From: Macrobrachium rosenbergii
Taxonomy: Eukaryota; Arthropoda; Malacostraca; Decapoda; Palaemonidae
Reading direction: 5' to 3'
Assembly (NCBI RefSeq): GCF_040412425.1
Contig: NC_089743.1
Coordinates: forward strand, 90,830,403-90,894,402
DNA: 64,000 nucleotides
In this document: one piece after another, positions 23,827 to 33,799 of the stretch
How the letters are laid out: the number at the start of each line of letters is the position of its first letter
Numbering within the stretch: the stretch's first letter is position 1
Made by a program: the position numbers and the translations under genes
Notes under the pieces: model-generated
The model's input: the letters and a program-made list of their open reading frames with translations, nothing else
Database searches by the model: none
Told to the model about the DNA's origin: nothing

Positions 23827-25188
23827 TTACATTAATGGATCAGTAGCATTTTCATATATTTCATCAGTAACTAACTCATCAACTATAATCAGTTCATTTA
23901 TAAAATTTAAATATGGTACACCCTTTTCATCACAGTTAGCATCAGAATCCATCTCCTGTTCTTCCTTGAAGTTACCTCGTTCTGTACACGGGCCCCCTGA
24001 GGATTCTTGTTTTTCAATATCCACCTCTTTAACATAAAACTCCCTTGAGACCTCTACGTCTGGATACTCTTGCTTTAGAGTAACACTCTCAGCTTCTTTT
24101 TCTTGCTCACACAGCAGCTTTTTATTCCGGGTCCATTTATCACTTTCTACTGTACGCAAGGTATTTTCTTCAGGGTTTGCTCTCATTTCAAGTTTAAGAT
24201 TATCTTTAAGAGAATCATGTTCTTCAGGTTTTGAACACTTTTTGCCTAAGCTTAAGGTTGGAATGCCATTTTCCATTCCATTAAAATGTAAGTTGGACTC
24301 TGTATTGTAATCATGGTTTCTTAATATGCTAACTACATTACATGAACCTAAGAGAGAATCTTGAGGATTCTCTTTCTTTCTTTTCAAAGCATTGTTCTGT
24401 CTACACAATCCTTTAATGCTCAGTGTAGTCTTGTGCTTGGGTGGATGGCTAGATATTCCGGCATTCACATTATCTTTCTTACAAGAATGGTTTCTCATGT
24501 GCTTTGCAAGTTCTTTACGATACAGGAAAGCCTTTTCACAAACCTTGCAAATGTGTGTTTTTGTTGCAGAATGCCTCATCATATGCTTTTTGAGTTTACA
24601 GTCATAAGGGAAAGTTTTGTTGCAAACAGGACACGAGTATTTCTTTGCTAAAGTGTGAACCTTCATGTGACTCTTAAAATTCAACAAATGCCTGATGTTC
24701 TTTTTACATTTGCGGCACATGTAAGGTCGTTCCTTGTTGCCGGTTATAATTAAATCTTCTTCAAGCAAATTTAGGAAAGACTCCGATGACACATGGTGAG
24801 TGGCATTTTCTGATTTTTCAGGCGGATTCTTTGACTTCCGAATATCAAAAGACAAAATATCTATGTCATTTGTCTCTTCACTCTCTTTATGTAATTTTCC
24901 CTCAGAGCTGCCAGTGATTGCAGTTTCTTTGTAATCATTATCTTTTCTGTCATCAGTGACGTCTATCTCTTCGATTTCATCATCCACCTTTTCCTCAGAA
25001 TTCTCAGTGATGTATGTTTGCTTAAAGCCATCACATAACTCTCCTTCAGTATTTGATGACATGTGACTTTTGATGTGATGCTGAAACAAATTATATTTAT
25101 AAAATACCAATCCACAAGTACTGCAAGAATACATTAGTTTATAATGAATCTTTTTCTTCTGAGCCTTTAGATTTTTCACTTTATGCAC
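23827..25188 (-). CDS. C2H2 zinc-finger protein, last coding exon (partial)
   Basis: This is a long frame of about 453 codons ending at a TAA (23827-23829). It has four C2H2 fingers at residues 20-42, 156-178, 184-206 and 212-234, with classical spacing such as C-x2-C-x12-H-x3-H. The last three fingers form a cluster, but the linkers (TLAKKY, SATKTH) are not the usual TGEKP type. Between finger 1 and the cluster is an acidic, Ser/Thr-rich stretch. The roughly 220-residue tail is charged and has no known domain. Multi-finger clusters of this kind bind DNA or RNA in the nucleus. The frame opens at 25188 with GTG, not ATG, and the first internal ATG is at residue 19, just before finger 1. The frame stays open only a little further upstream before a stop. 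The true start is therefore either that Met or lies in an upstream exon. I cannot assign an orthologue. Confidence 0.8.
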   Translation of the reverse strand: MHKVKNLKAQKKKIHYKLMYSCSTCGLVFYKYNLFQHHIKSHMSSNTEGELCDGFKQTYITENSEEKVDDEIEEIDVTDDRKDNDYKETAITGSSEGKLHKESEETNDIDILSFDIRKSKNPPEKSENATHHVSSESFLNLLEEDLIITGNKERPYMCRKCKKNIRHLLNFKSHMKVHTLAKKYSCPVCNKTFPYDCKLKKHMMRHSATKTHICKVCEKAFLYRKELAKHMRNHSCKKDNVNAGISSHPPKHKTTLSIKGLCRQNNALKRKKENPQDSLLGSCNVVSILRNHDYNTESNLHFNGMENGIPTLSLGKKCSKPEEHDSLKDNLKLEMRANPEENTLRTVESDKWTRNKKLLCEQEKEAESVTLKQEYPDVEVSREFYVKEVDIEKQESSGGPCTERGNFKEEQEMDSDANCDEKGVPYLNFINELIIVDELVTDEIYENATDPLM

Positions 25189-26421
25189 ATGTATACTGTA
25201 GTGGACTTTATAACACTAATAGCCACAAGTATTCCTAAGCTGCAGAAGTTATTCACTACTATTAGAGGTAAACTGACACTTATCACATTTTACATCATAT
25301 CCATTTTCATGTTTTTTGATGACCTACCCTCTATCATTCAAGTGCTTCTAAGTTGTCACTACTTTGTGTCTATATTCTGAACCTTCCCTAAAAAGCATTA
25401 TATTACCACAAGCCATTAGGTGTCTACAGCACAAGTAACTGAATTTGAATCTTGCAGTTAAAATCCATAACCCAGTTCAAACTATGACCATGCAATATAT
25501 AGTTATTCAAGTCGAAAATGCTTTCTGAGAATGAGGAATGACAGTAAAAGATTTTTAAATGGTTGACAAAGCCGTAATATTTCCTTGCAAGTAGTTACTC
25601 CATATCAATTTTCTACTTTATGAATGATGTCCCAAAGAAAACATAAACTCTGTGCTATTTATTAGTACAAGAGTATAAGATACTCTACATATTTGTGTTC
25701 TAATATAACAAAGTTAAAGCTAGGATATAAAATTACATGTGTATTATGCAGCACCGAACAGTATTTCAAAAGCTCTAATCTTTGGACAAAAAGGGAAAAA
25801 TATTTCACAATCACTTCTAAACTTAAGATTTGGTACGTATATCATTCTTTGTCGTTTCAGTGAGGTTCAATTTAGGAAATTCATCCATAGCAAAAGGCCT
25901 TAACTTACTCAAATAAGCTAACGCAATATTCTAAAATAAATACATCATGATAAATATGCAGATCATTAAAGCTTGCTGACTGATTATAAAAACAGTAACA
26001 TGATGGCACCTAGATGGCTGTCTGATTCCTTTTGGCACAAAAGCTTCAACAATGAGAAAACTAAGCTGCCCATACCATTATTTCCATCTCACTACAAACT
26101 GGAGCACTTAATCCATTTCTAACCTGAAATAAAGAACAGACAGTTATTGTAAATAGTGGAACTTAATATTAACAAATAAAATTCGATGATACTCAAATGA
26201 CTGTACTGTATTTGTTCTTTCATGATATTCATCATAACGGTAGCAATCAAAATAGGACGAATAAAACAGTAAAATGTTATACGGTTCGAAGAATCTATCA
26301 GTAAAAACCTTGGCAAAATTCATTATTTTGAACAATCGAGAATTTCTTATTCCTGAAACATCAGTTTTACTATTATCATCATTGTTATTAAGATTTTCTT
26401 ATGATAAAATCAATTTTTAGG
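25189..26421. other. AT-rich region upstream of the zinc-finger exon
   Basis: This should hold the upstream intron or 5' region of the minus-strand zinc-finger gene. No second coding exon with fingers is visible, and no convincing donor-acceptor pair could be chosen by eye. Confidence 0.45.
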
Positions 26422-26422
26422 T

Positions 26423-26501
26423 ACTTACCCTCTATCATTGGCTTTATCTGCGGCTACCTGTGCCAAGTAGCCGCAGATAAAGCTACTGATAGAGGGTAAG
26501 T
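26423..26501. repeat. 79-base near-perfect hairpin
   Basis: Arms of 35 bases (26423-26457 and 26467-26501) pair with about three mismatches around a 9-base loop, CTGTGCCAA. The arm core reads TTTATCTGCGGCTAC. Weaker pairing continues outside, with AATTTT-type words on both sides. The outer arm end resembles a splice donor (GGGTAAGT), which may be chance. It could be a very small foldback transposon or a microRNA-like precursor; the sequence alone does not decide. Confidence 0.8.
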
Positions 26502-26515
26502 TTCACCTCAAAATT

Positions 26516-26536
26516 TATTATTATTATTATTATTAC
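26516..26536. repeat. (TTA)n microsatellite
   Basis: Seven TTA-type units directly after the hairpin at 26423. The following 26540-26890 holds nothing I recognise. Confidence 0.9.
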
Positions 26537-26889
26537 TTATTAAATTTCTACCTTACACTGAGATTGAGCTCAGGACTTCTAAGTAAGAGATAAGGATGCT
26601 TCCAACCCTGCAACACTGACAATACTAGAAGTTTGAACCTAAATACCTAATCAGTACCTAAGGAGTTGCCTAGTCTGGCTAACACCATACACTTAACAAC
26701 CAACAAGTGACCAAGTAAAACTTCCCATTAATATTATCCAACTGAATGAATACGATGGAAACCAAACATACACACACCCACACACTACAAAAGCATTGGT
26801 GCATCCTTCTTGAGGAACTGTGGTTTGGGGTTGGTAGCTTTGTGGGGGAGTGGGAATTCTAATTAACAATGAAAGCATATACCATGCAA

Positions 26890-29339
26890 AGGGCCCAAGT
26901 TAACAAAGGTGAATGCCTGTGGGACCATTGCCAGCCTAAAGCACCGGCAGATAATCCCATTGCAGACACAGCTGAGGTACTTCCTGGGTCCTCTCCCTCA
27001 AGAGATGAAGGTGCACCAGTTTTCTAGTGCCCACTCACAGGGCAAAGGCACACGATCAGTAACGCTGAGCAAAGGATAAACAGTGCGTGGAACAGGATTC
27101 CAAGTAATAACCATCCAACCCATGGAGCTCCCTTTATTCAGTTAATGCCAAACTAGTAATGGCCAAAGGAGAATGGGCACAAGCGCTATCATGCAAATGT
27201 AACTCTGGAGCCTGTGGTGAATCACGAATAAACCAACATGCAGTATGGTCATCCCACTAACTGAGGGTACCATACAGTGATGATCCATCACACATGAACC
27301 CCCTGTGTGTGTGCATGTACGATCTGGAAACTGTCCATACACTGAGCCTCTACCATGTAATTTGGGTGAAACACGGGAGGAGGAAGAGTCACGAGCAGTC
27401 CTCACGTCCAAGAAAGCTCCGAGCACACTCAGAGACCCATGTCAACCCTACCTATGGTGGGCAGAACACCAAGGGGTGATCGCACACCATCACCTCTCCA
27501 AGCCAGGGCAGGGCACTTTCTATTAGTCTTAAAAGACTTCTTATGAGAGGTCTTCTTGGACTTCTTTTTCCTTCCGGAGGAAGATGAAGAAGGAGGATAA
27601 GGAAGAGCTCAACAACAAGGGGGAGAAGGTATAACATTTGCACTTTCTTTCAGTGCACCTAGCTCAAGGAGAGGTCTGTTGCTGATGTTGAAGGCAGTGT
27701 GGTTGATATTCCTGGGGCATCTCCCACCAGAGAAGGGATAGCACCTGCTCCGAAACACCACTAGCAAGCAGCAACCACAGCTGTTGGAGCAACTGCCTCA
27801 TCACCTAAGTGAACCTTGTGGTACAATCCATCAACGAGAAGAGTTTGACAATATGGGTAGTTGTTACTTCCCCGGGATCACTGCACACACAAACAGCCAA
27901 ACAATCTCCATCCCGACTCTGCTGAAGGGGTTCTGCATGGAACAATGATTACACTTTTTGTTCAGCAGCCACCCCAAGTCCTAAGGAAAGAGCATCCAGA
28001 AACTTGTGGGTGACACCCTTGAGGTAAGAGGAGGTAAAGGTGCTCTAGCAGTGCCAAACACCTTTCCTCAATAACTGTGACACCAAGAAGTTCTTGAACA
28101 CCCAAGACTGCAATGCCCCTTGCTTTTATTTCTAGAGCCCTTGCCCAATGACTCTCTTTTGCCTGCTGAATGACCTCCCAAACCCAAACCAATATGGTGT
28201 TCTGGGGTACTTTCCTCTTGTTCCTACAAGTATTGATGAACAATCAGTGACACTCCGGCCTAAGATGTCAAGTCCTATGATGGTGGTAAACCATACGTCT
28301 CACTGAACACATCAACATCTTATAACAATTATCATCTGCAGGACTGAAGGGAACCAAGAATTCTCGAATCTCTTGTCAAGGACTGACAGTTATGAGTTTT
28401 TGCCACGAAAAAGGTAAAGATAGCAGGAGGATAGTCTTGAGAGTGACATCCCAGTCCAAAGCCCAACTTAGGCATCTGGATGAGGCTACAGAGCACTAGC
28501 ATCATATACCCCTCCCAAGGTCTGGGTTCATGGAGTGGGCAAGACTGCTAAGATTGCCTTAAGAGCATGGAAACCTCTACCAAGGCAGTGAGGTCCATAC
28601 CATTCGGCCTGACTACCTGAGAAAAGGCTCAGCAATGCGGAGTGGATGAGGTGGAATTATGTAAGACGGAGGTTTGCATATAAGACTTACTCCTTAGGAG
28701 GGAGGATAGTCTTCCAACTGACTGGAAAGTTGAATCTCAACCTGGACATGCTATGTTCCTAGTCATAATAATGAGCAGAGACCAATGACTCCTTAAACTT
28801 CCTATATGGTATAGCATACTAACACAAGTTTGATAAGGCCCTGAACCAGAGTGAGATGTATCTGCACTCTCACTCTATGAAAACATTGGAGAACCACCCC
28901 GAGTACACTCCATCAATGGGATGGTCTGATAAAGGAACAATGATTGCTTCCCAGTGATCATTAAACTCACAAATAAGCCCAACACCTCTTGAAAAAACTG
29001 TTCCAACTCATCCTAAAGGGGTTCTAGGAGAAGGCCCTCATGTCCAAATGGATTCCCAAAAGTATGATGAGTGCTCTCTGGACCATAGGTATGAATGATT
29101 GGCTCAGGTGGTACCAATTGCTGAATCATGAACTGGGGCTGACTTGTAACTCAACCAGCTTGAAACCAAATTAGTAAAGGCTAAGCATACAACACACATG
29201 CATATCAGGAGTCTTAGATGAACCATGAACACTCAAAGTGCCTACACGATATCCCAGCAGTATCGTAAAGTTGTGACCTGTTGGTAATGCTTAGAATCCC
29301 GGGATTGTGCATGCAACCGAGAAGGTAGAATCACCTCTT
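26890..29339 (-). mobile_element. Diverged DIRS-like remnants, rearranged
   Basis: Several blocks match, in the minus orientation, the order seen in elements A and C. Block 27950-28060 (TTGTTCAGCAGCCACC, then ACTTGTGGGTGACACC) matches 18680-18735 of element C. Block 28240-28290 (GATGTCAAGTCCT) matches 18990-19015 of C. Block 28660-28800 (GGAGGGAGGAT...AACTGACTGG) matches the 3' region 18150-18240. A Lys/Ser-rich Gag-like stretch lies at 27520-27600. The last block is out of order, so at least two copies or one rearranged copy are involved. No ITRs were found. These are clearly older than A-D. Confidence 0.5.
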
Positions 29340-31577
29340 CTCTATGTACCTATGTACCTCAGCAGAACTGCAAACAGGGAAAGGGTCCAAGGCAGTCCCT
29401 AGGAGAGTGCCTTCGCCTTGGCGCAGTGCTGTCCTGAGGAGAGCGTAGCAGTTCACACAAGCCGAGCTGGGCGCTCGACTTTACTGAGCCAGGGCGATCA
29501 TGCGAACATAAGCAAGGATTGGGTGGAGTCGAATGCGCGGCTGGCTGATGAGAACTTGCGCTGTCCTCTTGACGGGCCCCAGTCTTCTTCGTGGCTGGAA
29601 CCTTGCAAGAAAACTGTACAGGGGACCTCCTCTCTGTCTCGCTGGATGCTCGGACTCTATCAAGACCGAAGCACCTACCTGGGAACCTGGCTTGGCACTG
29701 GAGGCAGTGCCAGCAGGCGGAGCCAAGACACCTAAATGTCTTGGCTCCACTCGTCCTGCGCCCAAATCGGTACGGAGAGTGGACCCTCAGGTACTGGCTC
29801 AGGATACCTGAGTCTCCTTAGAGGCCTGGGTATTCAGAGCTGCTCGTGAACAAGCGCCTGACACAGTGCCAGCCTTCAAAGCCGACTTCTTAGGCACGGC
29901 AATGGGTGTGAAGACCGAGGTTTGCACGCCCACAGGAAGAGGCAACGAGACATCCCACTGCTTCCCCTGTGGAAGGAGGCAGTCCCTTAGAAGTCCCAGA
30001 ACGGGATTTCTTTGGGGAGAGAGGTGGCCTTCTTCTTCTTCGACCGATGAGCCTCGGGAGAAGAAGGGGAGGAGGTAGCAGATGATGACAATGACGAAGA
30101 TGAAGACGATGAAGACGGAGACGACACCTTCCTAGACCTGTTCTTTGACTTCGTCTTCGTCAACTTCTTCAGGATGGCGGTCAAGTCCCCCATCCAGGAG
30201 GGAGCAGCAGATGTCACAGGAGTAGCCAGGGTGGCCAGGGTAGCGGGAGCAACCTGGGCAGCAGATTCATCAACAGTGGAGGCAGTGGCAGCCCGGGGCC
30301 AGGAAAGCCAGGAGCAGCGACTGGGGCGACCGGAACAGGCTAGGCAGTTGGAGGAGCCAGGATAGGCCGAGAGCCAAGTAAGACAGGAGCCACGATCGGG
30401 ATAGCCAGGGCAGGTAGAGCAGCCAGGATAGCCCGGGAACCAGCAAAGCCAGGAACAGCAGGAGCAGGAATCATAAGATGAGACACAGAAGAAGTCACCA
30501 TCATGGAGGGTCCTGGCTGGGACAGCTGGGCTCAGAGAAACCAGGAGGCAGAGGCACTGCGTGCTGGGATGCCAGCATGGCAGTCACCTGGAGGCAAGAC
30601 AGTCACCAGCATCTTGGCAAAAGCTGTCATAGTCACAGTGCTAGTGGTAGCAGTAGCCATAGCGTGGGTTAAGACCAGAGTGCCAGTCTAATGGGCAAGG
30701 AGACCCTCCAATGATGGGACTCCAGGGAGACCCAGGTGGAGCCAGGCAGAAGTCAGGTCCGTAGCCTGCCACCCGAGAGAGGCCTCTACTGCCAAACCTA
30801 AAGAAAAAGTTGGGTCAATGGAGGGAGTCTCTACTCGCTCCAGGGGCGGGGGTAATTTCCCCCGGAAGCAAGGAGAGGCCCCTGAGAAGAGGTTGTCCTG
30901 ATCGTTCACCACCCCCATCATTCTACGCCCAACAAAGCGAGCAAAGAAGACGTAGTGGAGTCCTCTCCCAAAGCAGAGGCAGCCAGAAGGGGAAGTTTGC
31001 TACGAGAAATGATCCCAAAGGGTTAGTCACCAGGGGAGTCATCAGGGGCATATAACCCTCAGAAGACGCCTTGGAAGGCTTCCTCCGGTACTGTTTCCTC
31101 CTCTCAAACTTCACCCACTGCTCAGCCGACCAGGGGCAACACTCGGCACAAGTAGATAACTGTGAACACACGCCCCCTGCAAGAGGACAAAGGGTGTGCG
31201 GGTCCACATCAACATTAGACCTAATGCTACAGCACTTCTTCCCGCCAACCCCAGGACACACACGCTGGGAGAAGGCGTGCTTACAAGCTTTATTTCCTTC
31301 ATGGGATTGCATATTGAGAACAAACACACAAAGCAACCACTGGCAAGGAAAAAGAAAAGATCCCAACGGGAAAGCAGAGAGTGAGAAACACATCTACGTC
31401 ACAAGATGGCCAAAAGCAAATTGGAATGTTTACCTCCGGGAAGGCAGGACTCCCACCTACCGGACGGTAGTTGACTGCCCAACCACCTTGTTCAAAAGTT
31501 CAACGGCCGTTTCCAGCTTCGCTGAAAATAATGCCTAATGTAAAGGACCGATGGTTTATATATCGTGTCCGAACAAC
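29340..31577 (-). mobile_element. DIRS-like element D, 5' half with Gag remnant
   Basis: The 5' ITR (about 31400-31577) ends TAAAGGACCGATGG and matches element B. Leftward follow a Cys-rich Gag N-terminus (near 31080-31280, with RVCPGVGGKKC and CAECCPWSAEQWVKFERRK), the hydrophobic and Lys-rich stretch (30150-30217, AILKKLTKTKSKNRSRK), a Ser run and the Ser/Pro region to about 29340. The RT, RNase H, recombinase and 3' ITR are absent. This copy shows the Cys-rich motif best: six or more Cys with a conserved Trp-Ser-x2-Gln-Trp after the last pair. Confidence 0.75.
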
Positions 31578-31658
31578 TAATGTTTATCACAATAAAAAAT
31601 AAAATATATGTAAATAATTGATGATTACTTCTAAGTTTCAATTTTGCATAATGCACTT

Positions 31659-32500
31659 AGGGACATTTGATCCCCCTGGGGCTAGTACTAAACACAATGA
31701 AATACATTTGACCCCCCAACTAAACATGGCGAAATACATTTGACCCTCCCCAGGGGCTGGTACTAAACACGACAAAATACATCTGACCCCCCAAGGGCTA
31801 GACCTAAACACAACAAAATGCAGTAATTCTAAGCCGGCTGTCCACGGTGAGCTAGACTATGGCAATTGACGTTTTCCTATGTTATTTTACTTGCTTTACA
31901 GGAATTTATAGTAATATTTTGTCGGCCCGCTGTAACTAAACTGCAATTGACCTTTGAAGACTACACTACCGACAGTGTAGATCTAAGCCGGCATTCCGCG
32001 GCGAGCCCCCCACTGCCTCCATAGCTAAAACGGCAAAATTGTAACCAGTAAACACCCCTAAAAATATCAACCTAATGTACCGTAGGGGTGATTACTGGTT
32101 ACAATTTTGCCGTACCAGCTATGGAGGGGGGTAGTGGGCTCGCCACGGAATGCTGGCTTAGACCTACCCTGCGTTAGGTAATTCGAGTCGTGTAGTTTTC
32201 AAAGGTCAATACAGTTTAGTTACAGCCGGCCGACAAAATATTACTTTAAATTCTTGTAAAGCAAGTAAAATGACATAGAAAAACGTCAACTGCCATAGTC
32301 TAGCTCAGCGCGGACAGCTGGCTTAGAATTACCCAAATGCATTTGACCCCCCAGGGGCTAGTACTAAACACAACAAAATACATTTTACCCCCAGGGCCTA
32401 GTACTAAACATAATGGAATACATTTGATACCCCAGGGGCTAGTACTAAACACAACGAAATACACTTCACCTCCCAGGGGCTAGTACTAAACACGGCAAAA
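31659..32500. repeat. Tandem array of ~40-bp units, split by a palindrome
   Basis: Units of about 40 bp with the pattern CAGGGGCTAGTACTAAACAC then AAATACATTTGACCCCCC occur about four times at 31659-31821 and four times at 32333-32500. The palindrome at 31822-32332 sits between the two halves. A single related unit lies at 39331-39372. Confidence 0.85.
31822..32332. mobile_element. 511-bp nested palindrome (foldback element)
   Basis: The outer termini GTAATTCTAAGCCGGC and GCTGGCTTAGAATTAC are inverted, and the similarity continues inward for over 100 bp (GGCAATTGACGTTTT on the left, AAAACGTCAACTGCC on the right). At 31979-32166 there is a second palindrome with related termini, GTAGATCTAAGCCGGC and GCTGGCTTAGACCTAC, and its own arms (AACGGCAAAATTGTAACCAG). 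The whole unit could fold almost completely. There is no coding potential. TA dinucleotides at the tips suggest a TA target site, which is an inference. Confidence 0.85.
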
Positions 32501-32705
32501 GTGTAGCCCTCACGTGGCACTGGAGTTCGCACCAGAAACGAAATTTTACCGAGATGCTTTTGGCTAAAACCTCCAGAGGCTAAAACACATCCGAAAATAA
32601 ACTGGATAAATAACCCAAACAAAACCACTGAACTGTAAAACCGATTCACTTAAAATCTCGAGTGAGAAAAAGATTACCCTCGACCACCACCTCCTATAAA
32701 CTACC

Positions 32706-32888
32706 CCTATTTATCTAGATTATTAATCATAAGTATTTTCCAAGTAGAGGCAAAGAGTCTTCGACTATTTATCTAGATTATCAATCATTTATATTTTCCA
32801 AATAGATGCAAAGAGTCTTCGACTATTTATCTGGATTATTAATAATTTATAAATATTATTTTCTAAGTAGCGGCAAAGAGTCTTCGAA
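32706..32888. repeat. Three tandem ~60-bp units
   Basis: Each unit has CTATTTATCTAGATTAT, then ATATTTTCCAAGTAG and GCAAAGAGTCTTCGA. Copies start near 32706, 32764 and 32821, and the third has a small insertion. AT-rich, no coding. The neighbouring 32500-32705 and 32889-33262 hold nothing I recognise. Confidence 0.85.
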
Positions 32889-33254
32889 ATGTTAAAACTA
32901 TCTTATAAAAGCGTCATCAAAAATACATTTAAATGCCGGTTTCTAGAAGAGTGAATCATGCAAGTCTAGAAAACATCTTCGAAATGGACACAATTCAATT
33001 TCTGACAGTTCCGTTAACAGTCATGGTACCCTGTCAGTGTTCAAGGCAGCCTTCATCTTCATACGGAAATATACGTCAAGGTCATTTACCAGGTCTTTTG
33101 TGCCGTTCCTGTCTTAGTTCCTACTATTAGCGTAGGAGGAGAGATGTAAACGTTCGAAGACGCATCACTGTCTGACAGACGCAACCTGAACGTAAACAAA
33201 GCAGGATGCGTTCAATACCAAAGATTTTAATAGTGGCATCTCTCTCTCTAAAGT

Positions 33255-33600
33255 CAATAATAATAATAATAAGCTTTATTTCGGCTCAGGGTCATATACA
33301 TGGAATATACAAATACAATACGCACAATCTAGATACATAAGGTGACAAGATAAAAATAATTATCGACAGTATCCACAAAACTTCTCGGATTGAGAATTTT
33401 GCCAGTTACGTTTTTTAGTTATATTTCTATTCACAGTCAATGTGGTAAAAGTTATTAAGAGAGGTCATTCGAGAGAAGTATAAGATAAATGTGAAGAAGA
33501 AGGCCGCATAATGATATCCTTTATTAATATAATAATAATTTTTGGCTAAACAGTATAGAAAAAGGTGTAGGCCTGTGTAATGAAGCGCACGTGAGATAAT
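33255..33600 (-). mobile_element. Non-LTR retrotransposon, 3' end
   Basis: Read on the minus strand, the sequence reaches GACCCTGAGCCGAAATAAAG and then an ATT microsatellite tail (33257-33272 on the plus strand). That arrangement is typical of CR1/L2-group elements in crustaceans, an assignment from memory. Only a short piece of the 3' end remains, and how far it extends right of 33400 is uncertain. It is on the opposite strand to the element at 33800. Confidence 0.6.
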
Positions 33601-33799
33601 CTGAGAAAATTACAGAGATAATAAGAAACCTGTCGTCTTTTATTTATGTTTTCACGTTAATCCCTGAGTGGATGGTACTAAACATCAGGATTAATAGAGT
33701 ATTAATCCTGCTAAACATGGTGGAAGCTCCACGGGACGCTGTCTGTATACCAGCCCCTCTGGATTAAAATAAAAATATAGATAATATACGATGAATCTA

